Assembly: GCA_030158535.1 (NCBI GenBank)
Contig: JAOASV010000102.1
Location: forward strand, 1-14,106
Source of the DNA: Sediminibacterium sp.
Lineage (GTDB): Bacteria > Bacteroidota > Bacteroidia > Chitinophagales > Chitinophagaceae
Direction of reading: 5' to 3'
DNA: 14,106 nucleotides
Both the position numbers and the translations under genes were made by a program. Shown piece after piece: positions 1 to 7,651 of this stretch. The notes beneath the pieces are model-generated. The model saw only the letters and a list, made by a program, of their open reading frames with translations, did no database searches and was not told the origin of the DNA. Every line of letters begins with the position of its first letter. Position 1 is the first letter of the stretch.

Positions 1-479
1 GTGTGTATGATTGGATGAGTGGATCGCTCGGAAGTTTTTATCCTTACTTTCAGTCTAAAAGTAAATTCTTAAAAGCCGTAGACATCAAGTATAGTTATTA
101 TCGGAAGGATAATTACTATTACGATTATATTAAGCGTGAAAGTAATTTTCAAGACGACTATATGAATTCTACATTTTGGCTCACCTATAATCCTCGCCGG
201 TATAAGCCATCAAGTAAGTGGCCAAAATGGCTTGGTATTTCTGTTGGAATTGGCGTAGATCAAACCCTTAATAATTATTATATTAATATGCCTGGTGGAA
301 CTTCAGATTGGGGTAAAGGTGGGTATGAATTTTATTTGGCCCCAGATATCGATTTTAAGGGCTTGCTTCCTAAAAAGCCTTTCTGGCAAAGCCTTGCGCA
401 CGTGCTCAATTATATTAAAGTGCCAACACCTGCATTTAGGTTAAGCAGGAATTCGAAGTTTATGCCTGTGCATTTTTAA
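1..479 (+). CDS. DUF2279-like protein, C-terminal part (5' truncated)
   Basis: Only the last 158 or so codons are present; the frame is open to the left edge, and the GTG at position 3 is most likely an internal valine codon. The visible part is rich in Tyr and Trp. It contains STFWLTYNP, then PKWLGISVGIGVD, then YEFYLAPDIDF, and closes with a segment containing IKVPTPAF and ending in PVHF. This order (W-L-S/T-x-NP, a KWL-x-x-SVG strand, a YLxxDIDF strand, a KVPxP tail) is how I remember DUF2279 proteins of Bacteroidota, which are predicted envelope-associated proteins of unknown function. The missing 5' part should hold the export signal. It ends 17 bases from the convergent hydrolase gene. 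The family name is from recall; being the end of an envelope beta-rich protein is better supported. Confidence 0.65.
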   Translation, partial: VYDWMSGSLGSFYPYFQSKSKFLKAVDIKYSYYRKDNYYYDYIKRESNFQDDYMNSTFWLTYNPRRYKPSSKWPKWLGISVGIGVDQTLNNYYINMPGGTSDWGKGGYEFYLAPDIDFKGLLPKKPFWQSLAHVLNYIKVPTPAFRLSRNSKFMPVHF

Positions 480-496
480 CGCCAAAGTACAAACTT

Positions 497-1174
497 TTAC
501 TTCACCAAATAAGGCGCTATAACACCCTGCCATATTTTATAACCTTCTGCATTCATGTGTAGTTTGTCTGCAATAAAAATATGGGTAAGTGCTTTCCCAT
601 TTGCATCAAGCATGCTGCTATATACATCGATGTAGCTAGAGATTTTTTGCTGCTCCATAAACGATTTAATAAGCGCGTTTCCTTTTTGCATGGTTGCTAA
701 ATACTTTTCTCTACTGGGGCTAGGCTTCATGGATATGAAAGCGATGGGTACTTTTTTAAATTTGGATCTGATAATTGAATAGAGTGTTTTAAATCTTTCC
801 AAAACGGTATCAGCAGTTACAGAGCTTGATCCAGCTATATCATTTTCGCCACAATAAATGAGTATTTGCTTGGGTTTGTATTTGAGTATTACATCGTTGG
901 CATAATAAATCACATCTGTTAGGGATGATCCGCCAAAGCCTCTATTGAGCATGGTATGTGCTGGAAAATAATCTTGTACATCTTTCCATTTTGTAAAACT
1001 TGAGCTACCTATTAACAAAACTGCATTTTTTGGAGGCGTAGTAATAGAATCTGTTTTTCTAAATGCCTTGATTTCGTTAATAAATGGTTGCGCATTTGCA
1101 GCGTAACAGCTTATGAATACAAAAAGCAATAGAATTTGTTTGATCAAAAATTTATACGATGACAGTTTTTTCAT
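497..1174 (-). CDS. exported SGNH/GDSL-family hydrolase (esterase/lipase-like)
   Basis: A 225-residue protein. I start it at the ATG at 1174 (MKKLSSYK), which gives a clean signal peptide with a basic N-end, a hydrophobic core ILLLFVFI and a likely cut after ANA, about residue 28. An earlier in-frame ATG at 1213 would add 13 residues before the signal. SGNH blocks are present in order: GSSS at 56-59 in place of GDS (likely nucleophile Ser58), NRGFGG at 77-82 (oxyanion glycine), GEND at 109-112 (oxyanion Asn111), and DKLH at 203-206 (Asp203 and His206 of the triad). The arrangement resembles the PAF-acetylhydrolase-like SGNH group, which deacylates acetyl esters or glycans. The substrate cannot be told from sequence. 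It lies alone on this strand, so it is probably monocistronic. It acts in the periplasm or outside the cell. Confidence 0.87.
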   Translation of the reverse strand: MKKLSSYKFLIKQILLLFVFISCYAANAQPFINEIKAFRKTDSITTPPKNAVLLIGSSSFTKWKDVQDYFPAHTMLNRGFGGSSLTDVIYYANDVILKYKPKQILIYCGENDIAGSSSVTADTVLERFKTLYSIIRSKFKKVPIAFISMKPSPSREKYLATMQKGNALIKSFMEQQKISSYIDVYSSMLDANGKALTHIFIADKLHMNAEGYKIWQGVIAPYLVK

Positions 1175-1249
1175 ACTTCTATTTTTTGTACACGATAAAT
1201 ATACAAATTCCACTCATAAAATTTAATACTACAATTTCGAGTTATTGCT

Positions 1250-1257
1250 TACTTTCG
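1250..1257 (+). promoter_or_regulatory. possible -7 box before the serine hydrolase/nad run
   Basis: TACTTTCG differs at one position from the Bacteroidota -7 consensus TAnnTTTG and ends 14 bases before the chosen ATG at 1272. No good TTG -33 element is seen at the expected spacing. If real, it would drive the serine hydrolase and, by read-through, nadC-nadA-nadB, because no gap in that run leaves room for another promoter outside coding sequence. Confidence 0.4.
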
Positions 1258-1271
1258 CCAAACGCTTAAAA

Positions 1272-2504
1272 ATGAATGTTTTTAAAAATCTGGCATTACT
1301 TCTTGTAGTAATTTCTTTTTCTTCGCTTAAGGCTCAAGATTTCAGGGCTATAGACTCTATTTTACAGTTACAAATACAAAAGCACAATACGGCAGGTGCT
1401 GTTGGTTTAATTATTAAAGACGGTGTGGTTTTGTATGATAAAGCATTTGGCGTTTCCAATTTGGCGCAAAAAACGCCTATGACTCCACAGTCTATTTTTA
1501 GAATTGCTTCTCAAACAAAAGCGATTGTATCAGTAGCTTGTTTGCAACTGGTAGAAAGAGGTCTTATTCAATTAGACGACCCCATTCAAAACTATTTTCC
1601 AGCATTTAAGAATCAGAAAGTAGTATCAGGCACTCCAGAACAAGTGGTTCTTGTTCCTTTACAAAGGCCCATTACCATTAGAGATTTGCTTACACATCAG
1701 TCTGGTATTAGTTCTATCGACGAATACCCGAAGTATGCTGCCTTATTTAAAAAGTTTAACCTCGATAAGTCTTTAAGTAACAATTTTAAAACCCTTGCAA
1801 GTGAAGTGGAGCAAATAGCTCAAATGCCACTTATGCATCAGCCCGGTGACCGTTTCAGTTATGGACTTAGTACCAATGTGATAGGTGCACTTATCGAAAA
1901 AGTATCCGGACTGTCATTAGAAGTCTATCTCAAAAATAATATTTTTGATCCTTTACAAATGAAGGAAACTTATTTTTATTTACCTAAAAATAAAGCGTCA
2001 AGGCTTGTAGAGCTTTACTACAAATCTTCGGATACAACCCTTGTTACCGTTGATCCTGCTGTGTTTGATGCCAATTATCCTTTGCAACAAAACAGCAACT
2101 ATTTTTCTGCCATTGGAGGACTTGTTTCAACAACGCACGACTATGCCAAATTTTTGAGTTGTTTACTAAGCGGCGGCACAGTTAAAAATAAAAAAGTACT
2201 CAGTAAAAATTTAATCGATTCTTTAACCACCAATCAGTTGGGAACTAAAACATTTATTTTTGGAGGGTTCCCTTCTCTAAATAATTTTGGTTTAGGCGTT
2301 GGGTTAACCAGTAATAAAGGACAGGTTGTAAATCAGGCATCAGTAGGAAGTTATTTTTGGGGCGGTGCCTTTAATACCGCTTATATGGTGGACCCTACTA
2401 GAAAATTAATTACTGTATTTTTCTTTCAGCGCACGCCATTTGCACTATCCTCTGTTCTATCTAGTTTAGAAAAAGCAACTATTAAAATTTTGGATCAAAA
2501 ATAA
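1272..2504 (+). CDS. exported beta-lactamase-family serine hydrolase (class C/esterase VIII-like)
   Basis: A 410-residue protein. I start at the ATG at 1272, which begins directly with a signal peptide (MNVFKNLALLLVV...SSLKAQ, cut near residue 20). An upstream TTG at 1245 is in frame but adds a needless extension and overlaps the likely promoter. The serine beta-lactamase/PBP fold is marked by SQTK at 80-83 (nucleophile Ser80, Lys83), LLTHQSGI at 139-146, the Tyr motif YGLS starting at Tyr197 followed by TNVIGALIEKVSG, and WGGAFNT at 363-369 in place of the KTG/HxG strand. The W-G-G-A variant is typical of family VIII carboxylesterases and related hydrolases rather than true beta-lactamases. 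It probably cleaves an ester or peptide in the periplasm; the substrate is unknown. The stop lies 3 bases before nadC, so the two are likely co-transcribed, although no metabolic link to NAD is evident. Confidence 0.9.
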   Translation: MNVFKNLALLLVVISFSSLKAQDFRAIDSILQLQIQKHNTAGAVGLIIKDGVVLYDKAFGVSNLAQKTPMTPQSIFRIASQTKAIVSVACLQLVERGLIQLDDPIQNYFPAFKNQKVVSGTPEQVVLVPLQRPITIRDLLTHQSGISSIDEYPKYAALFKKFNLDKSLSNNFKTLASEVEQIAQMPLMHQPGDRFSYGLSTNVIGALIEKVSGLSLEVYLKNNIFDPLQMKETYFYLPKNKASRLVELYYKSSDTTLVTVDPAVFDANYPLQQNSNYFSAIGGLVSTTHDYAKFLSCLLSGGTVKNKKVLSKNLIDSLTTNQLGTKTFIFGGFPSLNNFGLGVGLTSNKGQVVNQASVGSYFWGGAFNTAYMVDPTRKLITVFFFQRTPFALSSVLSSLEKATIKILDQK

Positions 2505-2507
2505 TCA

Positions 2508-3380
2508 ATGACAGATCGTAGTTATCATAATCCGGAAGCTATACAGGCATTTATTACACTTGCATTACAAGAAGATGTTGGGGATGGTGACGTTACCACA
2601 CTATCTAGTTTTAATAATGATGCGATTGGTGTGGCAAACTGTTATGTTAAAGAAAATTGCACCCTAGCTGGCGTGTCACTAGCTATAGAAATTTGTAATT
2701 GCGTAGATCCGTCATTGCAAATACATTTTACCCATCATGATGGTGATGTTATTGATCAAACGCCGGTATGTATTGGTCAAATAACTGGTACATTATCAAG
2801 CATACTTAAGGCCGAAAGAATCCTATTAAACTCTATGCAACGCATGAGTGGTATTGCCACCGTGACCAAACAATTTGTGGACTTGGCTAAGGGCTCAACT
2901 ATTGCTATTTACGATACGCGCAAAACAACACCCAATTTTAGACTCCCAGAAAAGTGGGCAGTGGTAATAGGTGGTGGTGTTAATCATAGATTTGGGCTCG
3001 ACGACCAAATTTTAATTAAAGACAATCATATTAAAGCGGCTGGCAGTATTTCACAAGCGTTAGACAACTGTATGCAGTATTGCAGTCAACAAAATTCTAG
3101 CATTCCTGTTATTGTAGAAGTGCAAAATGAACAGGAATTTTTAGTAGCTATTCAACACAAGATTGTAAACCGTGTTTTAATAGACAATCACACACCCGAG
3201 TTGTCAGAAAAATACATCCATTACCGTAACAGCATGGCGCCAGATAAAAAATTAGAAATTTCGGGGGGTATTACGCTTGATAATATTAAGCTATACTTAA
3301 TTTCAGGCATCGATTGTATTTCGGTGGGTGCATTAACGCACCAAGTTAGATCCATTGATATATCATTAAAAATAGTATAA
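2508..3380 (+). CDS. nadC: nicotinate-nucleotide pyrophosphorylase (carboxylating), QPRTase
   Basis: A 290-residue cytosolic enzyme that joins quinolinate to phosphoribosyl pyrophosphate, giving nicotinate mononucleotide, CO2 and pyrophosphate: the last step of the de novo branch. The N-terminal EDVGDGDVTT (about residues 17-26) matches the family's ED-G-GD-T entry motif. The barrel core has TRKTTPNFR, then EKWAVVIGGGVNHRFGLDD with the LIKDNH loop that binds quinolinate and phosphoribosyl pyrophosphate. Later strands read VIVEV, LIDNH and EISGGI, and the tail SVGALTHQVRSIDISLKI is almost consensus. Length is normal. It begins 3 bases after the serine hydrolase stop and its own TAA touches the nadA ATG with no gap, so nadC and nadA are surely translated from one message. 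No unusual residue was noticed. Confidence 0.97.
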   Translation: MTDRSYHNPEAIQAFITLALQEDVGDGDVTTLSSFNNDAIGVANCYVKENCTLAGVSLAIEICNCVDPSLQIHFTHHDGDVIDQTPVCIGQITGTLSSILKAERILLNSMQRMSGIATVTKQFVDLAKGSTIAIYDTRKTTPNFRLPEKWAVVIGGGVNHRFGLDDQILIKDNHIKAAGSISQALDNCMQYCSQQNSSIPVIVEVQNEQEFLVAIQHKIVNRVLIDNHTPELSEKYIHYRNSMAPDKKLEISGGITLDNIKLYLISGIDCISVGALTHQVRSIDISLKIV

Positions 3381-4364
3381 ATGTTATTTGAGGAAGAAGT
3401 AAACAAAGTGGGGTATTTGAGTAGGTCTGTGCCAGCTAATGTAAATTTAGTGGACGCGATATTGGCGCTCAAAAAAGAAAAAAATGCAACCATTTTGGCG
3501 CATTATTATGTTTCAGAAGATATCCAAAAAATTGCTGATCATATTGGAGATAGTTATGCACTTGCCAAAATATCTAAAGAAATCAATACCAAAATGATTG
3601 TTTTTTGTGGCGTGCATTTTATGGCAGAAACTGCTAAAATTTTAAACCCAGTTGCTAAAGTATTAATACCTGATTTACATGCTGGATGTTCTTTAGCAGA
3701 CGCTACGCCACTAGATGCTTTTGTGGCTTTTAAAAAGGAGCATCCAGATGCTGTTGTAGTAAGTTATATCAACTGCTCGGCAGAAATTAAAGCAGAGAGT
3801 GATTATATATGCACTTCGTCAAATGCAGTGGATGTGGTAAACGCTATTCCAAAAGATAAAAAAATAATTTTTGCACCCGACAAAAACCTGGGTTTATATG
3901 TTCAAAAAGTAACGGGTAGAGAACTCTTGCTTTGGGATGGTGCCTGTATTGTGCACGTAAATATCTCTCAAGACAAACTGAATCAGTTACAAATAGACAA
4001 TCCAAATGCTGTTTTAATTGCACATCCAGAGTGCTTACCAGGCATATTGGATAAAGCTTCTTTTATTGGTTCTACCAAAGCGCTTATAGAATTTGTAACG
4101 GTGTCGGAACACAACGAGTTTATTGTAGCTACAGAAGCGGGTATACTCTATAAAATGAAACAAGCGGAGCCGCATAAAAAAATTATTCCAGCGCCTGCCC
4201 TAGAATCCAATAGCTGTGGATGTTCTGAGTGTCCGTACATGAAAATGAATAGCCTCGAAAAAATTTATAATGCGCTCTATTACGAGGTTCCTGAAATTAC
4301 TATTCCATCATCTGTGCATGAGCGTGCTTTGCGTGCATTAAATAATATGCTAACGGTATCGTAA
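3381..4364 (+). CDS. nadA: quinolinate synthase (4Fe-4S enzyme)
   Basis: A 327-residue enzyme that condenses iminoaspartate from NadB with dihydroxyacetone phosphate to make quinolinate. It is the E. coli-like longer form: HYYVSEDIQKIADHIGDS near residues 41-58, CGVHFMAETAKIL, SYINCSAEIKAESD, then APDKNLG and WDGACIVH, and finally GCSECPYMKMN. The three expected iron-sulfur ligands are Cys103 (AGCSLAD), Cys189 (GACIVH) and Cys284 (SECPYM). Their spacing of 86 and 95 is close to that in E. coli NadA as I recall it. Two more cysteines, Cys279 and Cys281, precede Cys284, much as E. coli has extra cysteines there. HPEC at 215-218 adds a further cysteine where E. coli has HPES. The start abuts the nadC stop, and the TAA shares its last base with the nadB ATG (TAATG), suggesting coupled translation. 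Confidence 0.97.
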   Translation: MLFEEEVNKVGYLSRSVPANVNLVDAILALKKEKNATILAHYYVSEDIQKIADHIGDSYALAKISKEINTKMIVFCGVHFMAETAKILNPVAKVLIPDLHAGCSLADATPLDAFVAFKKEHPDAVVVSYINCSAEIKAESDYICTSSNAVDVVNAIPKDKKIIFAPDKNLGLYVQKVTGRELLLWDGACIVHVNISQDKLNQLQIDNPNAVLIAHPECLPGILDKASFIGSTKALIEFVTVSEHNEFIVATEAGILYKMKQAEPHKKIIPAPALESNSCGCSECPYMKMNSLEKIYNALYYEVPEITIPSSVHERALRALNNMLTVS

Positions 4365-5929
4365 TGGAGCCCAAACATTTTGATACCATTGTTATTGGCT
4401 CAGGCGTGGCCGGCTTATCTTTTTTGCACTACTACAAAAAGGCTCAAGAAGCTATAGGTTTCAGTAAAACAGATGCGAGTCAAAATAAAAAATTAAGCAT
4501 CGCTTTATTTGCAAAGTCAGATATATCCAATACCAACACCAGTTGGGCACAAGGCGGCATTGCAGCTGTTGATACATCTAGTGTACCAAATGCTGATTCT
4601 TTTGAAGCGCATATTTCCGATACCATGATTGCCGGTGGCCATACCAACAATGAATTTATTGTTAGAAAAGTGGTGGAGCAGGGCCCTTCTTTAATGCAGG
4701 AACTTGTAAAAATGGGGATGCCTTTTGATAGTAACAGTCATGAGCAAATTGATTTAGCACAAGAAGGAGGGCATAGTCAGGCGCGCATTTGGCATGTTAA
4801 AGATTATACGGGTAAGGCGTTACAGCAAACACTCGAAAATAATACAAACGCAGAACCTGCTGTTTATTTGCAGGAGCATGTTTTTGTATTGGGTATAAAA
4901 AAAATTTCGGATCATTTATTTGAAGTAGATACTTATCATTTAAAAACAAAAATATGTACCACGTATACCACTCATTTTGTGGTGCTGGCAACAGGTGGGG
5001 TAGGGCAGTTATATGCACAAACCACAAATACAAATGTTGCAACAGGTGATGGTATTTATCTAGCACATAGTTTAGGGGCACGTATTCAAGACTTGAGTTT
5101 TATTCAGTTTCATCCAACAGGTTTATATTCGAAAAATGCAAGTATTTATTTAATTACAGAAGCATTAAGAGGAGCAGGGGCAGTGCTTCGGAACCATGCT
5201 GGCGAAAATTTTATGCCTCGTTATGACAAGCGTGGCTCATTGGCTCCACGTGATATTGTGTCGCGCGCAATTGTTACTGAAATGCAAAATGAAAATACAC
5301 CTCATTTGTATTTAGATGCCTCGGGTATAGATTCTTTCATATTGGATTCACATTTTCCTTCCATTAAAGCCAGTGTTAAAGAATTGGCAGGTATTGATAT
5401 TGCTACTGACTATATACCTATTGTTCCAACGCAGCATTATAGTTGCGGTGGTATTGAAGTAAATGAATTTGGTGAATCTACTGTTGCGCAATTATATGCC
5501 ATTGGCGAATGTGCGCGTACGGGGCTTCATGGCGCCAATAGGCTTGCCTCTAATTCACTATTAGAGGGGTTAGCCTTTGCTAAATTTGCAGCAGATCAAA
5601 TTGTGGATGCGTGTATGCAGCAAAATTTAACTACGGAACCACGTCAAAATCAAGCAGACACTCAAAACAAATACGCTGTTTTAAAGCTCGATAGAACAGC
5701 AATCCAAAATATTGTTAGCAAATACGCTGGTGTTGTAAAAACCACAGAAGGCTTGCTAGAAGGGCGTTTGGCTATTGTAGATTTGATAAAAAATGCAGCT
5801 GTGCTTGACATTTTTAATATTGAAGATTACGAAACTTCTTGTATGGCTAATACTGCACTGCTTTTATTTGACAATGCCATTATGCAAACAAAAAATGTTG
5901 GTGTTTATTACAATACTTCTATTGCGTAA
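4364..5929 (+). CDS. nadB: L-aspartate oxidase (FAD)
   Basis: A 521-residue flavoprotein that oxidises L-aspartate to iminoaspartate, the unstable intermediate passed to NadA. An N-terminal Rossmann motif GSGVAG lies at 12-17. NTSWAQGGIAA at 58-68 and HVKDYTGKALQQTL around 144-157 are typical of the succinate dehydrogenase/fumarate reductase flavoprotein group. LATGGVGQLYAQTT closes the FAD domain. Active-site candidates are His250 (QFHPTG), Arg296 (APRDIVSRA), His358 (QHYSCGGI) and Arg393 (GLHGANRLASNSLLEG), matching the E. coli set. There is a somewhat longer lysine/glutamine-rich loop at about 25-43 after the first helix. The C-terminal helical domain is present, so the gene is complete. 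The start overlaps the nadA stop by one base. The 3' end overlaps the 3' end of the convergent ribD by 22 bases. Confidence 0.97.
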   Translation: MEPKHFDTIVIGSGVAGLSFLHYYKKAQEAIGFSKTDASQNKKLSIALFAKSDISNTNTSWAQGGIAAVDTSSVPNADSFEAHISDTMIAGGHTNNEFIVRKVVEQGPSLMQELVKMGMPFDSNSHEQIDLAQEGGHSQARIWHVKDYTGKALQQTLENNTNAEPAVYLQEHVFVLGIKKISDHLFEVDTYHLKTKICTTYTTHFVVLATGGVGQLYAQTTNTNVATGDGIYLAHSLGARIQDLSFIQFHPTGLYSKNASIYLITEALRGAGAVLRNHAGENFMPRYDKRGSLAPRDIVSRAIVTEMQNENTPHLYLDASGIDSFILDSHFPSIKASVKELAGIDIATDYIPIVPTQHYSCGGIEVNEFGESTVAQLYAIGECARTGLHGANRLASNSLLEGLAFAKFAADQIVDACMQQNLTTEPRQNQADTQNKYAVLKLDRTAIQNIVSKYAGVVKTTEGLLEGRLAIVDLIKNAAVLDIFNIEDYETSCMANTALLLFDNAIMQTKNVGVYYNTSIA

Positions 5930-7026
5930 TGCAAGTACATGTCATTTTCAAAAGACATCGATTCTAATAAGGTAAGTGGTGCCGCGTTTTGCAGTGGTGT
6001 GCTTGTAGCAATATCAAATCCTGCTTTTGCATTACTATCTAAAAGTAATTTACTTCCTATAAAATAGTCAAGTTCATTCACCCATTTTTTAGATAATACA
6101 TAAGAACTAAATATTGCACCTGCTTCTACTAAAACACTATACAAGCCTTTTTGCAATAGTTGTTTGCCTAGTGTATCCAAATCTATTTCTCCATTAGCGT
6201 TAAATGGCGTTTCAATAACCTCTGTATGTGCAGGTAGTGGTTTGCCCGCAACATAAGCCCCTGGTGCTGTTACAATAAACACTTTTGTTTCTGTTCTATT
6301 GTCAAATATTGGATGCGAAGCCTTTGCGGGTTCAAGCATTGCGCCTGTTCTATCAATAATAACTGCGTTAAGCTCGGTGCTTTGTGTATTAGGGATTCTG
6401 ATATTTAAAGTGGCCTGATCTTGGATAACGGTTTTTGCAGTGGATATTATTGCGTCTACCTCTGTTCTTATATGTGCGTGTAAATAAGCTCTGCTAATTT
6501 CGTTGGTAATCCATTTAGAAGCGCCTGCATAATCGGCAATTTTACCATCTAGTGTTGCTGCCATTTTAAGGCGCACAAAAGGTTTGTTGCTTTTTTGATT
6601 GGTAAAAAATATTTTATTTAAAGAAATGGCTTCTGGTGTTTCAAGTAGTGAAACGTCAATCACATTTTGTTGTAATAATGTAAAGCCGCTTACATTGGGG
6701 TTGGGATCCAAAGAACCTACTATTACTTTTTTAATGCCTGATTTTAAAATCAAATCGGTACAAGGAGGCGTTTTTCCATGATGCGAGCATGGCTCGAGGG
6801 TTACGTATAAACTGCAGTTACTTAGATCTGCGGTTTTTAAAAGTGCTTCTTCTATGGCAAATACCTCGGCATGCTTTTCGCCCCATTTTTGGTGGTAACC
6901 AGACCCAATAATGGCACCATTTTCATCTACAACAATAGCGCCAACAAAGGGATTCCCTTTAATATCTTTTCTTTTGGCTTTTTTGGCTAAACTTAATGCT
7001 ACGATTAAGTGTTCTAATGTTGTCAT
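5908..7026 (-). CDS. ribD: bifunctional pyrimidine deaminase/reductase of riboflavin synthesis
   Basis: A 372-residue, two-domain cytosolic enzyme that deaminates the GTP-derived pyrimidine and then reduces its ribose side chain, steps 2 and 3 of riboflavin synthesis. The N-terminal deaminase domain (about 1-140) has HAEVFA with zinc ligand His52 and catalytic Glu54, then EPCSHHGKTPPC with zinc ligands Cys80 and Cys89. The reductase domain (about 145-372) has RLKMAATLDGKIA, SKWITNEISRAYLHAHIR and the VEAGA strand; the last is usually VEGG. The usual DDP-x-L stretch reads DQATL at 203-207, so the second Asp and the Pro are changed; Bacteroidota homologues often vary here, so loss of activity is not implied. 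The ATG at 7026 leaves only 38 bases to the divergent ribE. The 3' end runs 22 bases into nadB. Confidence 0.96.
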   Translation of the reverse strand: MTTLEHLIVALSLAKKAKRKDIKGNPFVGAIVVDENGAIIGSGYHQKWGEKHAEVFAIEEALLKTADLSNCSLYVTLEPCSHHGKTPPCTDLILKSGIKKVIVGSLDPNPNVSGFTLLQQNVIDVSLLETPEAISLNKIFFTNQKSNKPFVRLKMAATLDGKIADYAGASKWITNEISRAYLHAHIRTEVDAIISTAKTVIQDQATLNIRIPNTQSTELNAVIIDRTGAMLEPAKASHPIFDNRTETKVFIVTAPGAYVAGKPLPAHTEVIETPFNANGEIDLDTLGKQLLQKGLYSVLVEAGAIFSSYVLSKKWVNELDYFIGSKLLLDSNAKAGFDIATSTPLQNAAPLTLLESMSFENDMYLHYAIEVL

Positions 7027-7030
7027 CGCT

Positions 7031-7038
7031 TATCTTTG
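7031..7038 (+). promoter_or_regulatory. -7 box of the ribE-ribB-ribA-ribH promoter
   Basis: TATCTTTG is a perfect match to the Bacteroidota -7 consensus TAnnTTTG, 26 bases before the ribE ATG. The transcript would start near 7043-7046, leaving a leader of about 20 bases, too short for an FMN riboswitch. The expected -33 TTG would fall inside ribD near 7007-7010, where only a weak match is seen. Confidence 0.6.
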
Positions 7039-7043
7039 CACCT

Positions 7044-7051
7044 CAAAATTA
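7044..7051 (-). promoter_or_regulatory. -7 box of the ribD promoter
   Basis: Read on the - strand this is TAATTTTG, a perfect TAnnTTTG match, 17 bases before the ribD ATG. Transcription would start near 7037-7039, so the leader is only about 11-13 bases. It points toward the ribE -7 box at 7031-7038. No clear TTG -33 element is found at the expected place inside ribE, which lowers confidence. Confidence 0.45.
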
Positions 7052-7064
7052 AAGAAATCAGTCC

Positions 7065-7649
7065 ATGTTTACTGGAATTGTTGAATCTGCTATTATTTCA
7101 AGCATTGAAGTGCAGGAAACGGGCTGGACCCTTGCTGTTACAAGTGCTTCCACCACTGCCCGTGTTAAACTGGGGGATAGTGTTGCAATAGATGGGGCAT
7201 GTTTATCTGTGATAGCAATCAATAACGACACCATGTCATTTTTTGTGTCTACGGAGTCTATTGCTAAAACCATTATTAAGTATTACACAAAGGGCTGCAA
7301 GGTTAATATTGAACTTCCATTACAACCTACTAGTTTTTTAGGGGGCCATTATGTGTTAGGGCATGTAGATGATACGGCGCTAGTACAAAATATTGTGGTG
7401 ACAGATACTGCTTGGTTTATAACCATTGCTTTTGAGCCTTCTTTTTCAAAATATGCGGTGTATAAGGGTTCTGTTACCATTAACGGTGTTAGCTTAACAG
7501 TCAACAAAACAGATCAGCATTTGTTAGAACTATGTATCATTCCTATCACACTTGAAAAAACCAATTTGAGTGCATTACAAATAGGAGACCGAGTTAATAT
7601 TGAATTTGACATTTTAGCCAAATACACCGAAAAGTTGTTATCAAAATAA
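7065..7649 (+). CDS. ribE: riboflavin synthase, alpha subunit type
   Basis: A 194-residue enzyme that dismutates two 6,7-dimethyl-8-ribityllumazine molecules to riboflavin and the pyrimidinedione reused by RibH. The start MFTGIVES is the invariant N-terminus of the family. Two homologous beta-barrels are visible: the first has GDSVAIDGACLSV (38-49), the second GSVTINGVSLTV (135-146), joined by GGHYVLGHVDDTA (93-105). The final helix, GDRVNIEFDILAKYTEKLL, is the usual trimerisation end. Length is normal. The Ser usual in GHxVSGHVD is Leu here, and IPITLEKTNLS replaces the common IPHT...TTL; neither is known to abolish activity. It heads a four-gene + strand run, 2 bases before ribB. The symbol is ribC in E. 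coli usage. Confidence 0.96.
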   Translation: MFTGIVESAIISSIEVQETGWTLAVTSASTTARVKLGDSVAIDGACLSVIAINNDTMSFFVSTESIAKTIIKYYTKGCKVNIELPLQPTSFLGGHYVLGHVDDTALVQNIVVTDTAWFITIAFEPSFSKYAVYKGSVTINGVSLTVNKTDQHLLELCIIPITLEKTNLSALQIGDRVNIEFDILAKYTEKLLSK

Positions 7650-7651
7650 TT

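Noticed and set aside
484..497. Small inverted repeat AAAGT...ACTTT between the DUF2279-like gene and the SGNH hydrolase, considered as a shared terminator
   Set aside because: Five A/T-rich pairs are too weak, and there is no adjacent T run beyond what the AT-rich background gives.
3221..3493. Open frame on the - strand across the nadC/nadA junction (90 codons)
   Set aside because: It lies antisense to two well-supported genes and its translation has no recognisable motif; it is a shadow frame.
4797..5081. Open frame on the - strand inside nadB (94 codons)
   Set aside because: Antisense to the conserved FAD domain of nadB, with an odd composition rich in His, Tyr and Leu and no family signature.
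6421..6456. RibD reductase segment STAKTV where many homologues have VGxGTV, considered as a sign of inactivation
   Set aside because: E. coli RibD, as I recall, also lacks the glycines here (SSATV), so the change is within normal variation.
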